Shown here: positions 17,901 through 28,388 of the stretch, piece by piece
How positions within the stretch are numbered: the first letter of the stretch is position 1
Layout: each line of letters begins with the position of its first letter
IMG/VR virus record: IMGVR_UViG_3300037493_000909
Span: 1 to 41,815 of that record
From: a virus
Strand: one strand, 5' to 3'
DNA: 41,815 bases
Made by a program: the position numbers and the translations under genes
The notes under the pieces: model-generated
The model's input: only the letters and a program-made list of their open reading frames with translations
What the model was told of the DNA's origin: nothing
Database searches by the model: none

Positions 17901-20900
17901 TATGAAAAATTAGTGGCCTCTGGTATGTATAAAAGATTAACAGCACTTGTAGCATCATTAGGTATTAATCCTATTAATACATCTACAGCATTAACACCTG
18001 TTAATTCTGATCCAAGACAGTTACAAACTATGACTTGGGTACCTGAAGATAGTCCAGCATATACTCCAGAAGTTGCTGCTATTAGAAACAATGCTACTGA
18101 TATTGAAGATCATGTTAGTTTTAGAATTGTAAGAGAAGACCTTATTGATGCTGATGGTAATGTAAAACCAGATTTTGTAGAACCTAATAATCAAGTAAGT
18201 GAAGAGATGGTTGGCACTGGTGTTAAAGTAGCCATGTGTATCCCTGAATTAAAAACAATGCTTAATGATACAGAACCTGGAGTTAAATATGTAGTACAAG
18301 TATTTTATGATAATATTCACATTGGTTTCTTAAACACACCTAACAAATATAGATTTGGTGATACAATGGATGAGTTTAATGGTAGTGTAGAACACTTAGC
18401 CATGCTAAATCCTATGTATGTTAAATCCTTAGATGATGGTACTGTTGTAGCAAGTGCTGCAGGAGTTAATTTTACTAACATTTATAAAAACTCAGCAGAA
18501 TCATTTAATAAACTATTGAATCAAATTAAAGACGGTAATAAACTTGATTTTACTAACCAAGAAGTAAAAGCAATTTATGATATACACTTTGATTTCTCTG
18601 GAATGAAGAAAGACTCTGTAGGATTGTCTTTGCAAGATTTAGCTCAAGTAGCTAATGGAAATACTGTATCTAATTTAGAAGACATTTTTACAAATGTTCC
18701 TGATGGGTTACCTACAAAAGGTATTATAATTTATAATTCATTTTTAAATAAATACTATGTATTTGATCCTATAACACAAGAAGCATTTGATATTCCTGAA
18801 GGATATAATTCTGATATAAGAAATCATTTTGCTCCAGCTATTTCTAAAATAGGTGAATCTTATTTTGCATTAAGCGCATTATATAATATTAACGGTAGAT
18901 CTTTATTTACTGTAATAAAAGATGAAGCTATAGATGCTAATAGTATTGATTTTACAAGCGAACTTTCACAAGATTTAGATGATATTGTAACTAAAATACA
19001 AGATTTAAAAAATAAATCCGCATTAAGTGGTTTATATAAAAACGATTTTGCTAATCTTGATTCTCTTGTTAGTAAAAAATATAGATTTACATCTCAAGGA
19101 AGACATTATACAATAGGTTATGTTACTAAAAGAGATAAAGCAGGCGAGCCTTATATTGAATTACAATTATCAATTAAAACAAAAGATGCTGCTAACTATA
19201 CTAATGTATCTTTAGGATTTTATAACCTTAAAAAAGAATTCATAACTTACAAAAAAGGTGATAAGCCATCGGCAACTAGTCAAGGTATAATAACTTATAA
19301 CTTAGGGTTTCTTTTTACAAAAGATGGATTAAAAGTTGACGGCAAAGTACTTAAAACTCCAGGAGAATTAGTAGCTGCTTTAAATAAAAAAGTAGATAAT
19401 TATCTTTCTTACAGTAAGAACAAATTAACTAAAAATCCAAATGACCAGTATGCAAAAGATGCTGTTACTAATTTATCTTATGTAGATCCTGCAACAGGAA
19501 AAGCTGTACCAGCATCTATAGAGAATGTAAAACAAAATATGTCTTCACAAGATATAGCAGCTAATTTAAAAAACTTTAAAACATTAAGAACTCCAGACTT
19601 AAAAGTAACCTTTACAAAACCAGGTGGAGTAGTTGTTAATGAAATTGAATTTGCTATAGATAGAGCTTTAGGTGCAACAAGTGCTTATAGTGAAAGAGCA
19701 TTGCTAGATGCTATCCAAGTACTAAAGGATACATTTACAGCTCAAAATAACGATACACAAAATAACTATAGAATAAAATATAATAATGCCTTAAATCATG
19801 TTAATGCTCTTATTAATAATAGACCACCAGCTGCTACACCTACAACTATAACTGAAGGTAGATTTGTAGCTAAGTTAGAAAATGGTGTTTGGAAATTATA
19901 TGACAGTTTAGGTGAAAGTCTAGGTCTTTCTTATAATACAAAAGAAAAAGCTATTCGAGAAATAAAACTTGCCGTACTAGCTGAAAAAATACAAGAAATA
20001 ATATTTTCAGAAGATAACTATAATAATTTTAGTAACATAAGAGACCATTCTGATGATGCTCAATTTGAAGATGCCATTGATTTTGTTTTTCAAAGTATGG
20101 AAGCAGCTAATCAAAAAACACCAAGCCCTCTTACGGCAAATGATATAAAATCTATACTAGACCAACATAAAGTAACTAAAAATAGCAATATACAAAATGC
20201 TGTAATTCCATTAATAATAGAATTACAAGAATTAGCAAATTCAACAAGTACTCAAGCAGCACAACCAACTTCTGCAGCTCCTTCAACACCATCAGGATTA
20301 GGTGCTTATTCTACCAGTGATGTATTATCAGAAGAGTCCGAAGAAATATCAGAAAAACAATCTAGATTATTAGACTTATTACCTGATTGGGTATCTATTA
20401 GAGATATTGAAACTGTTAAAGAAGGGCTATCTAAAACAGGATTTACATATGGTATGTTTAAAAATGCTGCTATTTATTTAGCTAGAAATGCTCCTAAAGG
20501 TACAGAGTACCATGAGGCATTCCATGCTGTAATGAGAGTACTGCTTACAGACAATCAAATTATAAAGCTTTTAAATGAAGCTAAGACTAGATATGGTAAA
20601 CCTACTAAAGAACAATTAAATGAACTAAAAGGTAAATCAGGTAAGTATAGTAAATTATCAGTGGCTCAACTTGTTAATCTATGGTATGAAGAGCAAATGG
20701 CTGATGACTTCATGGATTACATGAATAACAAAAAAGAGATTGAACCAACTTCTTTTATTAAAAAGATGTTTGATAAAATCATCAAAGCTATTAAAGGGTT
20801 ATTTGGTAATACAGATGGTTCTGGTGTTACAGGTTCTGTAATAGATGAACTATTTAAAGATATAGCAGAAGGTAAATTTAAAGAAGCACCTAAAGTAAAA

Positions 20901-23900
20901 CAATCTATTATACCATTAGATGTTGAAGCATTCAAACTATTAAAGAATGATGATAATAGTTTTATGAATGTTGAGACTACTAACAACATTATGAATAGAG
21001 TTTTCTTTGAGTCTTTGAATTTTAAAGATGCAAATGGATTTATTACTGGTGATGAAATTGATTCTATTATAAATAGTATTAAAGAAGAGATATACGCTCC
21101 TAGTAACTTTATTATTATGCTAGACAGTATGGCTGAAACAAATCCATCTGAAGCTCTTAGAGTTAGAGATAACATACAAACTATGTATGATGGTATGAAT
21201 AGTGAAGTTAATAAAAAAGATATTATTGAAGTTATACTTAATATGATGTCATTATATAAATTTACTGACTTTGATATTGATATTGATATGGAAGATGATA
21301 AAGGTGTAGACCTTATTCAAAAATCAAATCAAAGAGTAGGTGGAATGGATTCTCTTGGAAACAAGCTGAAACAATATATAATGTTTACACCTACTATATC
21401 TGATAACTTTGGATTTAAATTATCTAAAGAAGAGTTAGAAGCATTAGTAGATAATGATGCAGTACCACTTTCTTTAAGAAAAGCATTTGTTAATTATGTA
21501 GATGGTTATAAACTACATAACTCTATGGAGAGAATGTTAGTTAATACTAAAAGGGAAGACCTTTTAAATAAACTACATAGTTTAACAAATGAAAATATAG
21601 ATTTAAATGCATTCTATACTAGATTAGTTGTAGATATTTACAATGATTTAAAAATTGAATTACCTGATAACTTCAGAAAAGAAGTACTTGATATACCTAT
21701 TACAACATTAGCTAAGTCTACACATTTTAGAATGTTTGCTGCTGGTTATAATAAGCATAAAGTGAATTCTATCATTAACAGGGTAGATAAGAAAACAGGA
21801 TTATCTAAACTACACAGATCTAATTTAAATGATGTTCAAGACAATCAGTTAAAAATGTGGTACAATGATTTTAGAAGTTCTAATTTCATGAGTATGTCAA
21901 AAGAAAATATTACAAATGCATTCCAAGATATTAGCGATGCTTTATCTATGGTTAGTCCTACACAGTTTCAAGCTAGATTTGAAATTATTAAAAGAACTAT
22001 GAGAGATGTCTATAAAATAAATCTTAGTGACAATTACATTAAACTATCTCTGTTTCATAATAATGTTGAGCTATTTCAAAATGTACAAGAAGGTAGTGAG
22101 CTTGAGGCAATTAAAAAACTATATGAATCTTACAAAGATATAGAGTACTTAAATAAAGAAATAATATCAGCTATTAATTCTTCAATTAGATTTAATGCAG
22201 ATGGTCAATTAATAACACACCATTTTACTAAAAGTAAAGAAGAGCTTGATAAAGATAGATCTGAAGATGTACAAGATTCAGAATTAGACATATCTAATTT
22301 AGGAGCTGTATCTAGAATTAAAGAACTAGCTTATGGTAATTCAATGTTTGATTCATCAGCATCACCATCAACTTTTACTAATGTAAATAATGAAAAGGTA
22401 TACAATCACTTGTATCCTAACTACTTAACTACATTTGCTTTAGCTGTAAGAAATAGTATGGCTAAAACTAATTTTGATTTTATAGATGCTTATGATTACA
22501 ATGAAGGATTTGAATCATTTAAGAAATTTATGTTTGAAAATAACTTAGCATCTCCATTAGAAGATGATTTAGTTTTAAACATATACTATAGACAATTAAG
22601 AAACAACCCTATCCTTAATAATAAAAACATCAGAGAAGCTTTTGTAAATAACTTTGAATGTTTTATTAATGATGGTTTAAAATCACAGTCTTTTGACGCT
22701 AGTTTTAAAGGCATTGAGTTTGCTGATTCTTATTCATCCCTTGACCCTAGAGCAAAAGTTCTATTTAATCTTAATCAATTTGCAAACCAAGAAGAAAATT
22801 CTATTGATAAAGAAGTAAAAAATAATAACAATGGTGAAATAACTGATGTAAGGTTATATCCTATTACTTGGGTTGAAAATGGTGGTAAGAGTACACAGTG
22901 GTCAGCATTAGTACCAGACCTTAGTTATATTAATGACTTAGGGTTACTTAATGAAGCTGCTATTACATCTTATTCTGCTTTATTAAAATCAGAACTTGAA
23001 AGAGTTAAAGAAGAATTTCAAACTATTATTAATGGTGAAGGTGTTGTTGATGGATACAATACTATATCTACAGTTGATATGTCAGCTGATAACTATGAAA
23101 AATTAGTTGAAACACTTAAAAACCCAGCTTCTAAAGAAGAGTTTATGAAAGCTGTTTCTAAATTTAGAGCACTTAAGTTAGCTAACTTTGAAGTAATTAA
23201 AGATATTAACTCTGATTTATATGAATCATTAATTATCAATGCTATAAATGGTGATACTAAGTTTGATGGTAAAGCTATTGCTGAACTAGTATCTGATTAT
23301 CACTTTAAAGAATTCATTGAGTTTTTAGAAAGTCCTGACATTAGAGTTATTAGTAATAAAGAAAATATGCTTCCTGCATATTATACTAAAGATGGTGGTC
23401 CTGATATGAATCTACTAAAGCAGTTTTTCTTAAACTACTTTATTAATGCAGCATCATTAAATAACTTATTAGTTGGTGACTTAAATGCTAACTACAAGAG
23501 TCCTACTGACTTATTTAAAAGAATGGCAGGATTAAATGCTGCTGGCCCATCTCAAGGGTTTGGAGAAAGTAATATTGCTATTGTTGATGATATTATAGTT
23601 GATGATCCTAAGTTAGGTAAAATTAAAACTACGGATGGTCAATCAGAAGCTACTATATGGTGGTATATGAATCAATATTTACCTACAGGTGGTAAATGGA
23701 ATACAGAAATTGAGAGAATTTATGCCAAGATTTTAAAGTTAGAAGAGCTTACACCAGATGAAGTTACTATCTTACAAGATACAGGAACATTATTAAATCC
23801 TAGAAAGACTTCTGGATATGCATTTAACTTTTATGGTAAAACATCTACAGCTGTTATTACAAGAAAAGAAACTTCTTATGTATCTGAGCAAGATAGAGAA

Positions 23901-26900
23901 GAGTTTGAAAGAGAAGTAGTAAAACTTTTACCATCATCGGGATTAGTTTATGGTACTCAAGCATTTCAAGACCAAGTATTATTAGTACAGTCTTTTTACA
24001 AACCTAAAAGAGCTACTGAAGACTTGCATAACCGTTTAAATAAAATGGAGCAATCTAATGTAGATTTACTTTTTTATAAGTCTGCTGTTAAAACTCTTAA
24101 AGCTGGCATGCAAAATGTTAATGATGCTAGTTATACTTTTATGAAAATAAACAATGAGTTCATTAGAGAGCAAGTTGTAACTGATAGTGTTAAAAATGAA
24201 GTCATTCATGGTACTCAGTTAATGCAGTTAATTTGGAGTGAGCAGAATGATTCTACTGAAGTTATATTTAATAAAGAAAAAGTTACTATTGGTGAACTTA
24301 GAAAATCTTATAAAAACTTATTAGGTTGGAGAGTTAATGAAGGATTTGAACAATTGCAAAAAGCTATTCTTAAAAACGATAAAGCTAATTATAAAATATT
24401 ATTAAAAGCATTTCAACAATCTATCATTGAGCAAGGTGCTGATCCAACACTATTAGAGTTATTTAATTCTTTAGGTGAAGTACCTGAGTATAATCTAAAC
24501 AATCCTAGAACACTAGGGATGTTTGAAAAAATGTTTATGTCTTTTGTTAGTAAAAGTGTATTCTCTAAAAAAACAGCGGGGCACAAGTTTACATTAAGAA
24601 CAGACTATGGGCACAATGTACTTAGAAGAGATGATGGTAGTGTAATATCTGGACAAGATTATAATGCTAATCCAGAAGCGTATAAAAATGCAAAAGTAGA
24701 TAAGCTTAGAATTTTAACTGATCCTAATAACCCTAATATTAAATATGCAGAATGTAAAATACCAATTCAATTAGCATCTATGTTAGAAGTAGATGAAAAT
24801 GGATTCCTTACATCAGAAGCTGCAGAAATGTTAGGTATTCGTATTCCATCACAGGATAAGCATTCAATGCTTTATTTAAAAGTTGTTGAAGTTTTACCTG
24901 CAGAACTAGGCCCACAAATTATAATGCCTAATGAAGTGATTGCTTTGTCTGGAGCTGACTTTGATATTGACTCTGAGTTTGCAAGAGCTCTAGAGCACTT
25001 TATGTCTAATGGTAAGATTATATCATTTGGAGGATACTTAACTAGTGATAATCCTGTAGGTATAGCTTATGATGAATACTTAGAAAGTAAATACAACTCT
25101 AAAGAAGTTAAAATCCAAGCTGACTATTTACTCAAAGACAATTTAGAATACCAAGAATTACTTAAAGATTACGAAAGAGCAAAAGGACAACTTAAGAAAA
25201 CTGATAGAAAAGATAGAAAAGCTTTTGCTGAAGCTAAAGAACTTAGAGACTATGTAAAATCTCTTGTTAAATCTTATAAAGATGCTGCTAATGAAAATGC
25301 TTTAAAATATTTTGGTTATGCATCTAACTTTACTGAATTTAGTAATAAGTACAGTGCTCAAATTTTAAATAATGTTAAACAATTTAGAGATCAGAAAATC
25401 TCTCAAATAACTCCATTAACTATGGAGGAGGCTAATAACCATTTATTAAATATTGAAAAGACATTTGTACATAATGCAGGTAATGGTACAATAGCAATGA
25501 CTCCAGCTAGTGATACAGCTGCTAGAACTTTCATGAGTAATTTCTATGATACTATAAAAGATCCATTGTCAGCTGTAGACTATGCAACACCGCAAGCTGT
25601 TATTAGAGGTTCTAATGCTAACGCTATTGGACAAGACAATATTGGTATTGCCGCACTTGCTAATATCATGTTTCAATATTTTAAAGATAACAATGTTGAA
25701 ATTGAAGGGTTAGGTGCTGTAAATTCTTTTACTGCAGAAAACGGCAGCAGGATAAATGACTCAATTTCTACAGTTGTAACAATGGCTGTGGATAATGCTA
25801 ATGAACAGTATGCAATTAGATTTAATCTAACACCTGCTACACAATCAGTATTTGTAAGTATGTTAATGCTACAAAATAATTTTGATTATGTATCAGCATT
25901 AATGGTTCAACCAGCCCTTGTTGAATTTGCAGCAATGGAGGCTTTTAAAAAATCCCCTATAAAAAATAAAAAAGAAGAGGGGGAGGCAGATGCTGGAAGT
26001 TTATCCCTATTAAAAGGAGAATATGAAACTGAAGCTAATAAAACATATGAAGACTTATTTCCACAAGGCGTAGATTATAAAATTTTAAAGCAAGCTAAGT
26101 TATATGACCAAAAAATAAAAAATGGTCAAACTTTAACAGCAGATGATTTAACAGCAGAGCAGTATAAAGCAGTACAAGCATTTGCTTTAAATGAGTTTGA
26201 AAAATATAAAAATCAAACAGATTCTTTATTCCATTTTTCAAGAGTACTTTCTTTAATTAAAGGATTAAAACCATCTGTAGGTGATGTAATTACTACACAA
26301 GAATCATTAAAAAAACTAGGTCTTGAAGTAAAAAACAACACTATAGTACATACTGATGAATATAAAGAAGCATTGGGAGATCCTGAAAACAATGATTTTC
26401 CAATTGATTACTTAAAAATATTTAATGGTAACTCATTCTTAAAAGCTGAAGTACTTACTTACACTAGATTCTTAAACTTATTACCTAAGTTTTTTGTAAG
26501 TAGAACACCATTAGCACTGTCAATATATGATGATGTTGCTAACAACATTAAGTACATGAAAGTAGAAGACTCTGAAAAATTAACTAGGCTAATTAATGGT
26601 TATTTAACTACAGTAGGTTTTAAAAATAAGTATGATAAAGAAGGCAAGCTTATTAATTTTAATGATTTAGTTAGTGATGAAACTACAGATTCTTTATTAA
26701 TTGACCTTTTGAAAAAACTAAAAAAGAGTGATAACCCTTTAATTAGTAAAAATGAATTTATTAGATTCTTAGATTATGATAAAGTAACCTATGAAAATAA
26801 AAAGAACAACTCATTAAACAGTAAAACTACTTATACTTTAAAAATAGATTCATTTGCTAAGTTAACACCTAATCAGTCTAGAGATTTAGCTAACTCTTTT

Positions 26901-28355
26901 GCACAATTATATACATCAACAGATCCATTAGCTAAAGAATTTGCTCAAAAGATTATATTTCATGTATTAGGTAAAGATTTAGGTATGTATAAAAACAACA
27001 GTTACTTATCATTTATACCACCAACTATATTAAAGCCATACATTAATCAGATTAATGAAATGCATGAAGAGTTATTAAAACCAACTCCTAACTACAAGGC
27101 AGTATTTAATATGACTAAAGAAGAACTTATCGAAGACTTTACTGAAAAGTACATTAGAGATATTAATAATACAATGTCTATTAAAGGTGGTAGAAGAGTT
27201 GTTATTGGTAGAATGACTAAAGATGCTATGCACACTGCATACTGGAAACTTAGCCCATCTGATAAAATGTTAGTAGAAGCAGATCCAGCATTAGCACCAA
27301 TTATTGAAAAAATAAAAGAAAAAGCTACATTTAGCGAACAAGACTATGAGCAAATGTGTCCATTAGTCTTTAATAAAGAAGGTGATGGATTTGAAATTGA
27401 TATCTTTAATAACTTCTTTACAACAGAAGGTAAATTAAAAAACCCAGCAATTATTAGATTTAATAAAAATGTATTAAAAAGAGTTGGACTATTTGGTTAT
27501 GAGATTGTTGAAAAAGATGGTAAATATTATTCAAACATATTGTTTCCTAAAGGATTAAACATTTTATATGAAGATGGTAAAAAATTATTCTACAGAACTA
27601 GTTTAACTCCAGGAAAAGGAGCAATAAGTATTAATCCTAATGCTGGTGTTAAAGCTGTTTACAAACAAGTTACTACACTTGGAAGTAAACTTGTATCACC
27701 ATACGCATTCCTAATAGCAGACCAAGTTAGAGAAGCAGTTAAATCTGGAACACTTACTCCTGCTGTTGCTACATCTGTTCCTGGTACACCTGTTATTAAT
27801 ACAGCTAAACCAGGACTACAAAGAGGAGCTGCTCAACCACAAGTCGTAGTTCAACAACCAATACAAATAACTAATTCTGGTACAAAAGAATACTATAAAA
27901 GCCTTGCTCAAAACGGAGTTAAATTTCAAATAACATATAATGACGTAGCATATGACTTTATAGTAAATATTGGTAAAACTAGTGTTGGAGATAAATATGT
28001 TGACTTTATAGAAAATGTTGCAACAGGAGGTAAACTATCTGTTGGAAATTCAAAACTACAGGCTTATACAATAGCAGAATCATTTGTTACTACTATTTTA
28101 AATATAGATAAAGAAGATTTTACTGAATTTCAAAATGATGTTATATTATATAAATTTTCACAAATAGGAGCACCTGCTGTTTCTTCAGTAAGTAATGATG
28201 TTGCAGAAAAAGCAAAATTATATAGAAGCAAAATGCATTATTTAACTATAACAGAGAAGCTAAAAGATGGTGGTATTAATTCTTATGAAGAATATTTAAA
28301 ATGGGCTAACAGTGTAGCGGATGATAAACTTGTGTTTGCAACAGAAAACTGTTGA
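14961..28355 (+). CDS. Giant virion RNA polymerase polyprotein (crAss-like vRNAP) with an internal zincin domain
   Basis: The protein has 4464 residues. D3333-F-D-I-D3337, in the context NEVIALSGADFDIDSE, matches the metal-binding DFDID of the crAss-like virion RNA polymerase (phi14:2 gp66 type) and resembles the NADFDGD loop of multisubunit RNAP beta-prime. Residues 1851-1855 (HEAFH) with E1910/E1911 (YEEQMAD) form an HExxH...E zincin signature. The N-terminal region has Gly/Ala-rich hydrophobic stretches (about residues 113-133 and 205-235) that could touch membrane, then a long charged helical region (about 710-980). It is about twice the length I recall for gp66 (near 2,200 residues), so it probably carries extra virion domains and may be cleaved. 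The polymerase is expected to be ejected and transcribe early genes. It ends in tandem stops TGA TAA. Confidence 0.85.
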   Translation: MDDLDTLLAEGKITASEYATRLLEQEQRQQQSTDVIDFEAGRQESIKRNLGTDPNLLPDSGVEYQMNISPEEMETYTSRGITPNTYTDYVDARAQLQTTSDKWGNGVAKMLGKAATATVGGLGMLGSVAINAAGQLEDAVMGTDVMGAREGDTSFHEIYDNDFYTALDKANKAMDDALPHYVTKAREDDSLYQSLGSANFWSNDFLQGASFVVGAIATEGLIGAVSKGAGITARMNNITKSLNAVENATASGVSKLYKPSAFLQSGKEAVILARQMVTSAGYESAVEANSFVQDAKAQWILDYQETHKDSFGNPLEPSPEETAAAMKEIYSVGNGVFGMNLIVTGLTQAKTLPGMFSPKLGKVFGATDEVAKSAKNMVKTSELTNKQLTRAAKRLNKTVDEVKKTPFLHKEAAFTKLGKFTSRAGKGLEGAVFEGGQEGLQKAISYSAIDYLNDRFDGAGTEDIIESGLNGLSKAFGNNAESWKEIFIGALLGSAGGPGGPKGARWQGGIIEAFRDPSKSPSFQKTLDLANKYATNEKGFLNNYLKHVVLSTNVQDKKDGALEKGDIYDYKSQEAKEVFDYFNFMSKMGRLSEVEDKHLKQMQSLTKEQFQENYGYENLSDEDFLKRKIEIATNIKKQTKDANYARETAASIYRGGDPDVLDGIAYSIFANRNLDHRESTMAKEISDLLGRAVPNNLRDVSDMPNLNDVRNLKASIESLENAKVDPVSDQARLDQIEKLNNQLDRVLASNYEKQKKIDKTTTATTKIEYKNSADFAVYKASVLAQIDVLNEIAASENIDPIQKADIEKKLGDLKKIANERKQYVGDFNRLLTKRGVDELENQVKSLRDEYLKEEIDLQTNAVLEARRKADPSEQIYRAQEEAFKAKAASVNYAIDISNQVAATKEQLDEIDTIIQGLELKDKEKLDIIKRWFTNFHQALAIYDTLPTEEAKKKFLEEMLKPAMAELKFSLLNLKMTNPEDYEKLVASGMYKRLTALVASLGINPINTSTALTPVNSDPRQLQTMTWVPEDSPAYTPEVAAIRNNATDIEDHVSFRIVREDLIDADGNVKPDFVEPNNQVSEEMVGTGVKVAMCIPELKTMLNDTEPGVKYVVQVFYDNIHIGFLNTPNKYRFGDTMDEFNGSVEHLAMLNPMYVKSLDDGTVVASAAGVNFTNIYKNSAESFNKLLNQIKDGNKLDFTNQEVKAIYDIHFDFSGMKKDSVGLSLQDLAQVANGNTVSNLEDIFTNVPDGLPTKGIIIYNSFLNKYYVFDPITQEAFDIPEGYNSDIRNHFAPAISKIGESYFALSALYNINGRSLFTVIKDEAIDANSIDFTSELSQDLDDIVTKIQDLKNKSALSGLYKNDFANLDSLVSKKYRFTSQGRHYTIGYVTKRDKAGEPYIELQLSIKTKDAANYTNVSLGFYNLKKEFITYKKGDKPSATSQGIITYNLGFLFTKDGLKVDGKVLKTPGELVAALNKKVDNYLSYSKNKLTKNPNDQYAKDAVTNLSYVDPATGKAVPASIENVKQNMSSQDIAANLKNFKTLRTPDLKVTFTKPGGVVVNEIEFAIDRALGATSAYSERALLDAIQVLKDTFTAQNNDTQNNYRIKYNNALNHVNALINNRPPAATPTTITEGRFVAKLENGVWKLYDSLGESLGLSYNTKEKAIREIKLAVLAEKIQEIIFSEDNYNNFSNIRDHSDDAQFEDAIDFVFQSMEAANQKTPSPLTANDIKSILDQHKVTKNSNIQNAVIPLIIELQELANSTSTQAAQPTSAAPSTPSGLGAYSTSDVLSEESEEISEKQSRLLDLLPDWVSIRDIETVKEGLSKTGFTYGMFKNAAIYLARNAPKGTEYHEAFHAVMRVLLTDNQIIKLLNEAKTRYGKPTKEQLNELKGKSGKYSKLSVAQLVNLWYEEQMADDFMDYMNNKKEIEPTSFIKKMFDKIIKAIKGLFGNTDGSGVTGSVIDELFKDIAEGKFKEAPKVKQSIIPLDVEAFKLLKNDDNSFMNVETTNNIMNRVFFESLNFKDANGFITGDEIDSIINSIKEEIYAPSNFIIMLDSMAETNPSEALRVRDNIQTMYDGMNSEVNKKDIIEVILNMMSLYKFTDFDIDIDMEDDKGVDLIQKSNQRVGGMDSLGNKLKQYIMFTPTISDNFGFKLSKEELEALVDNDAVPLSLRKAFVNYVDGYKLHNSMERMLVNTKREDLLNKLHSLTNENIDLNAFYTRLVVDIYNDLKIELPDNFRKEVLDIPITTLAKSTHFRMFAAGYNKHKVNSIINRVDKKTGLSKLHRSNLNDVQDNQLKMWYNDFRSSNFMSMSKENITNAFQDISDALSMVSPTQFQARFEIIKRTMRDVYKINLSDNYIKLSLFHNNVELFQNVQEGSELEAIKKLYESYKDIEYLNKEIISAINSSIRFNADGQLITHHFTKSKEELDKDRSEDVQDSELDISNLGAVSRIKELAYGNSMFDSSASPSTFTNVNNEKVYNHLYPNYLTTFALAVRNSMAKTNFDFIDAYDYNEGFESFKKFMFENNLASPLEDDLVLNIYYRQLRNNPILNNKNIREAFVNNFECFINDGLKSQSFDASFKGIEFADSYSSLDPRAKVLFNLNQFANQEENSIDKEVKNNNNGEITDVRLYPITWVENGGKSTQWSALVPDLSYINDLGLLNEAAITSYSALLKSELERVKEEFQTIINGEGVVDGYNTISTVDMSADNYEKLVETLKNPASKEEFMKAVSKFRALKLANFEVIKDINSDLYESLIINAINGDTKFDGKAIAELVSDYHFKEFIEFLESPDIRVISNKENMLPAYYTKDGGPDMNLLKQFFLNYFINAASLNNLLVGDLNANYKSPTDLFKRMAGLNAAGPSQGFGESNIAIVDDIIVDDPKLGKIKTTDGQSEATIWWYMNQYLPTGGKWNTEIERIYAKILKLEELTPDEVTILQDTGTLLNPRKTSGYAFNFYGKTSTAVITRKETSYVSEQDREEFEREVVKLLPSSGLVYGTQAFQDQVLLVQSFYKPKRATEDLHNRLNKMEQSNVDLLFYKSAVKTLKAGMQNVNDASYTFMKINNEFIREQVVTDSVKNEVIHGTQLMQLIWSEQNDSTEVIFNKEKVTIGELRKSYKNLLGWRVNEGFEQLQKAILKNDKANYKILLKAFQQSIIEQGADPTLLELFNSLGEVPEYNLNNPRTLGMFEKMFMSFVSKSVFSKKTAGHKFTLRTDYGHNVLRRDDGSVISGQDYNANPEAYKNAKVDKLRILTDPNNPNIKYAECKIPIQLASMLEVDENGFLTSEAAEMLGIRIPSQDKHSMLYLKVVEVLPAELGPQIIMPNEVIALSGADFDIDSEFARALEHFMSNGKIISFGGYLTSDNPVGIAYDEYLESKYNSKEVKIQADYLLKDNLEYQELLKDYERAKGQLKKTDRKDRKAFAEAKELRDYVKSLVKSYKDAANENALKYFGYASNFTEFSNKYSAQILNNVKQFRDQKISQITPLTMEEANNHLLNIEKTFVHNAGNGTIAMTPASDTAARTFMSNFYDTIKDPLSAVDYATPQAVIRGSNANAIGQDNIGIAALANIMFQYFKDNNVEIEGLGAVNSFTAENGSRINDSISTVVTMAVDNANEQYAIRFNLTPATQSVFVSMLMLQNNFDYVSALMVQPALVEFAAMEAFKKSPIKNKKEEGEADAGSLSLLKGEYETEANKTYEDLFPQGVDYKILKQAKLYDQKIKNGQTLTADDLTAEQYKAVQAFALNEFEKYKNQTDSLFHFSRVLSLIKGLKPSVGDVITTQESLKKLGLEVKNNTIVHTDEYKEALGDPENNDFPIDYLKIFNGNSFLKAEVLTYTRFLNLLPKFFVSRTPLALSIYDDVANNIKYMKVEDSEKLTRLINGYLTTVGFKNKYDKEGKLINFNDLVSDETTDSLLIDLLKKLKKSDNPLISKNEFIRFLDYDKVTYENKKNNSLNSKTTYTLKIDSFAKLTPNQSRDLANSFAQLYTSTDPLAKEFAQKIIFHVLGKDLGMYKNNSYLSFIPPTILKPYINQINEMHEELLKPTPNYKAVFNMTKEELIEDFTEKYIRDINNTMSIKGGRRVVIGRMTKDAMHTAYWKLSPSDKMLVEADPALAPIIEKIKEKATFSEQDYEQMCPLVFNKEGDGFEIDIFNNFFTTEGKLKNPAIIRFNKNVLKRVGLFGYEIVEKDGKYYSNILFPKGLNILYEDGKKLFYRTSLTPGKGAISINPNAGVKAVYKQVTTLGSKLVSPYAFLIADQVREAVKSGTLTPAVATSVPGTPVINTAKPGLQRGAAQPQVVVQQPIQITNSGTKEYYKSLAQNGVKFQITYNDVAYDFIVNIGKTSVGDKYVDFIENVATGGKLSVGNSKLQAYTIAESFVTTILNIDKEDFTEFQNDVILYKFSQIGAPAVSSVSNDVAEKAKLYRSKMHYLTITEKLKDGGINSYEEYLKWANSVADDKLVFATENC

Positions 28356-28388
28356 TAAATTTCGTAATTTTACAAAAATACTATATAG

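Noticed and set aside
20717-21175. 152-codon open frame on the minus strand inside the vRNAP gene
   Set aside because: It is antisense to a strongly supported coding region, has a low-complexity hydrophobic composition and no recognisable domain.
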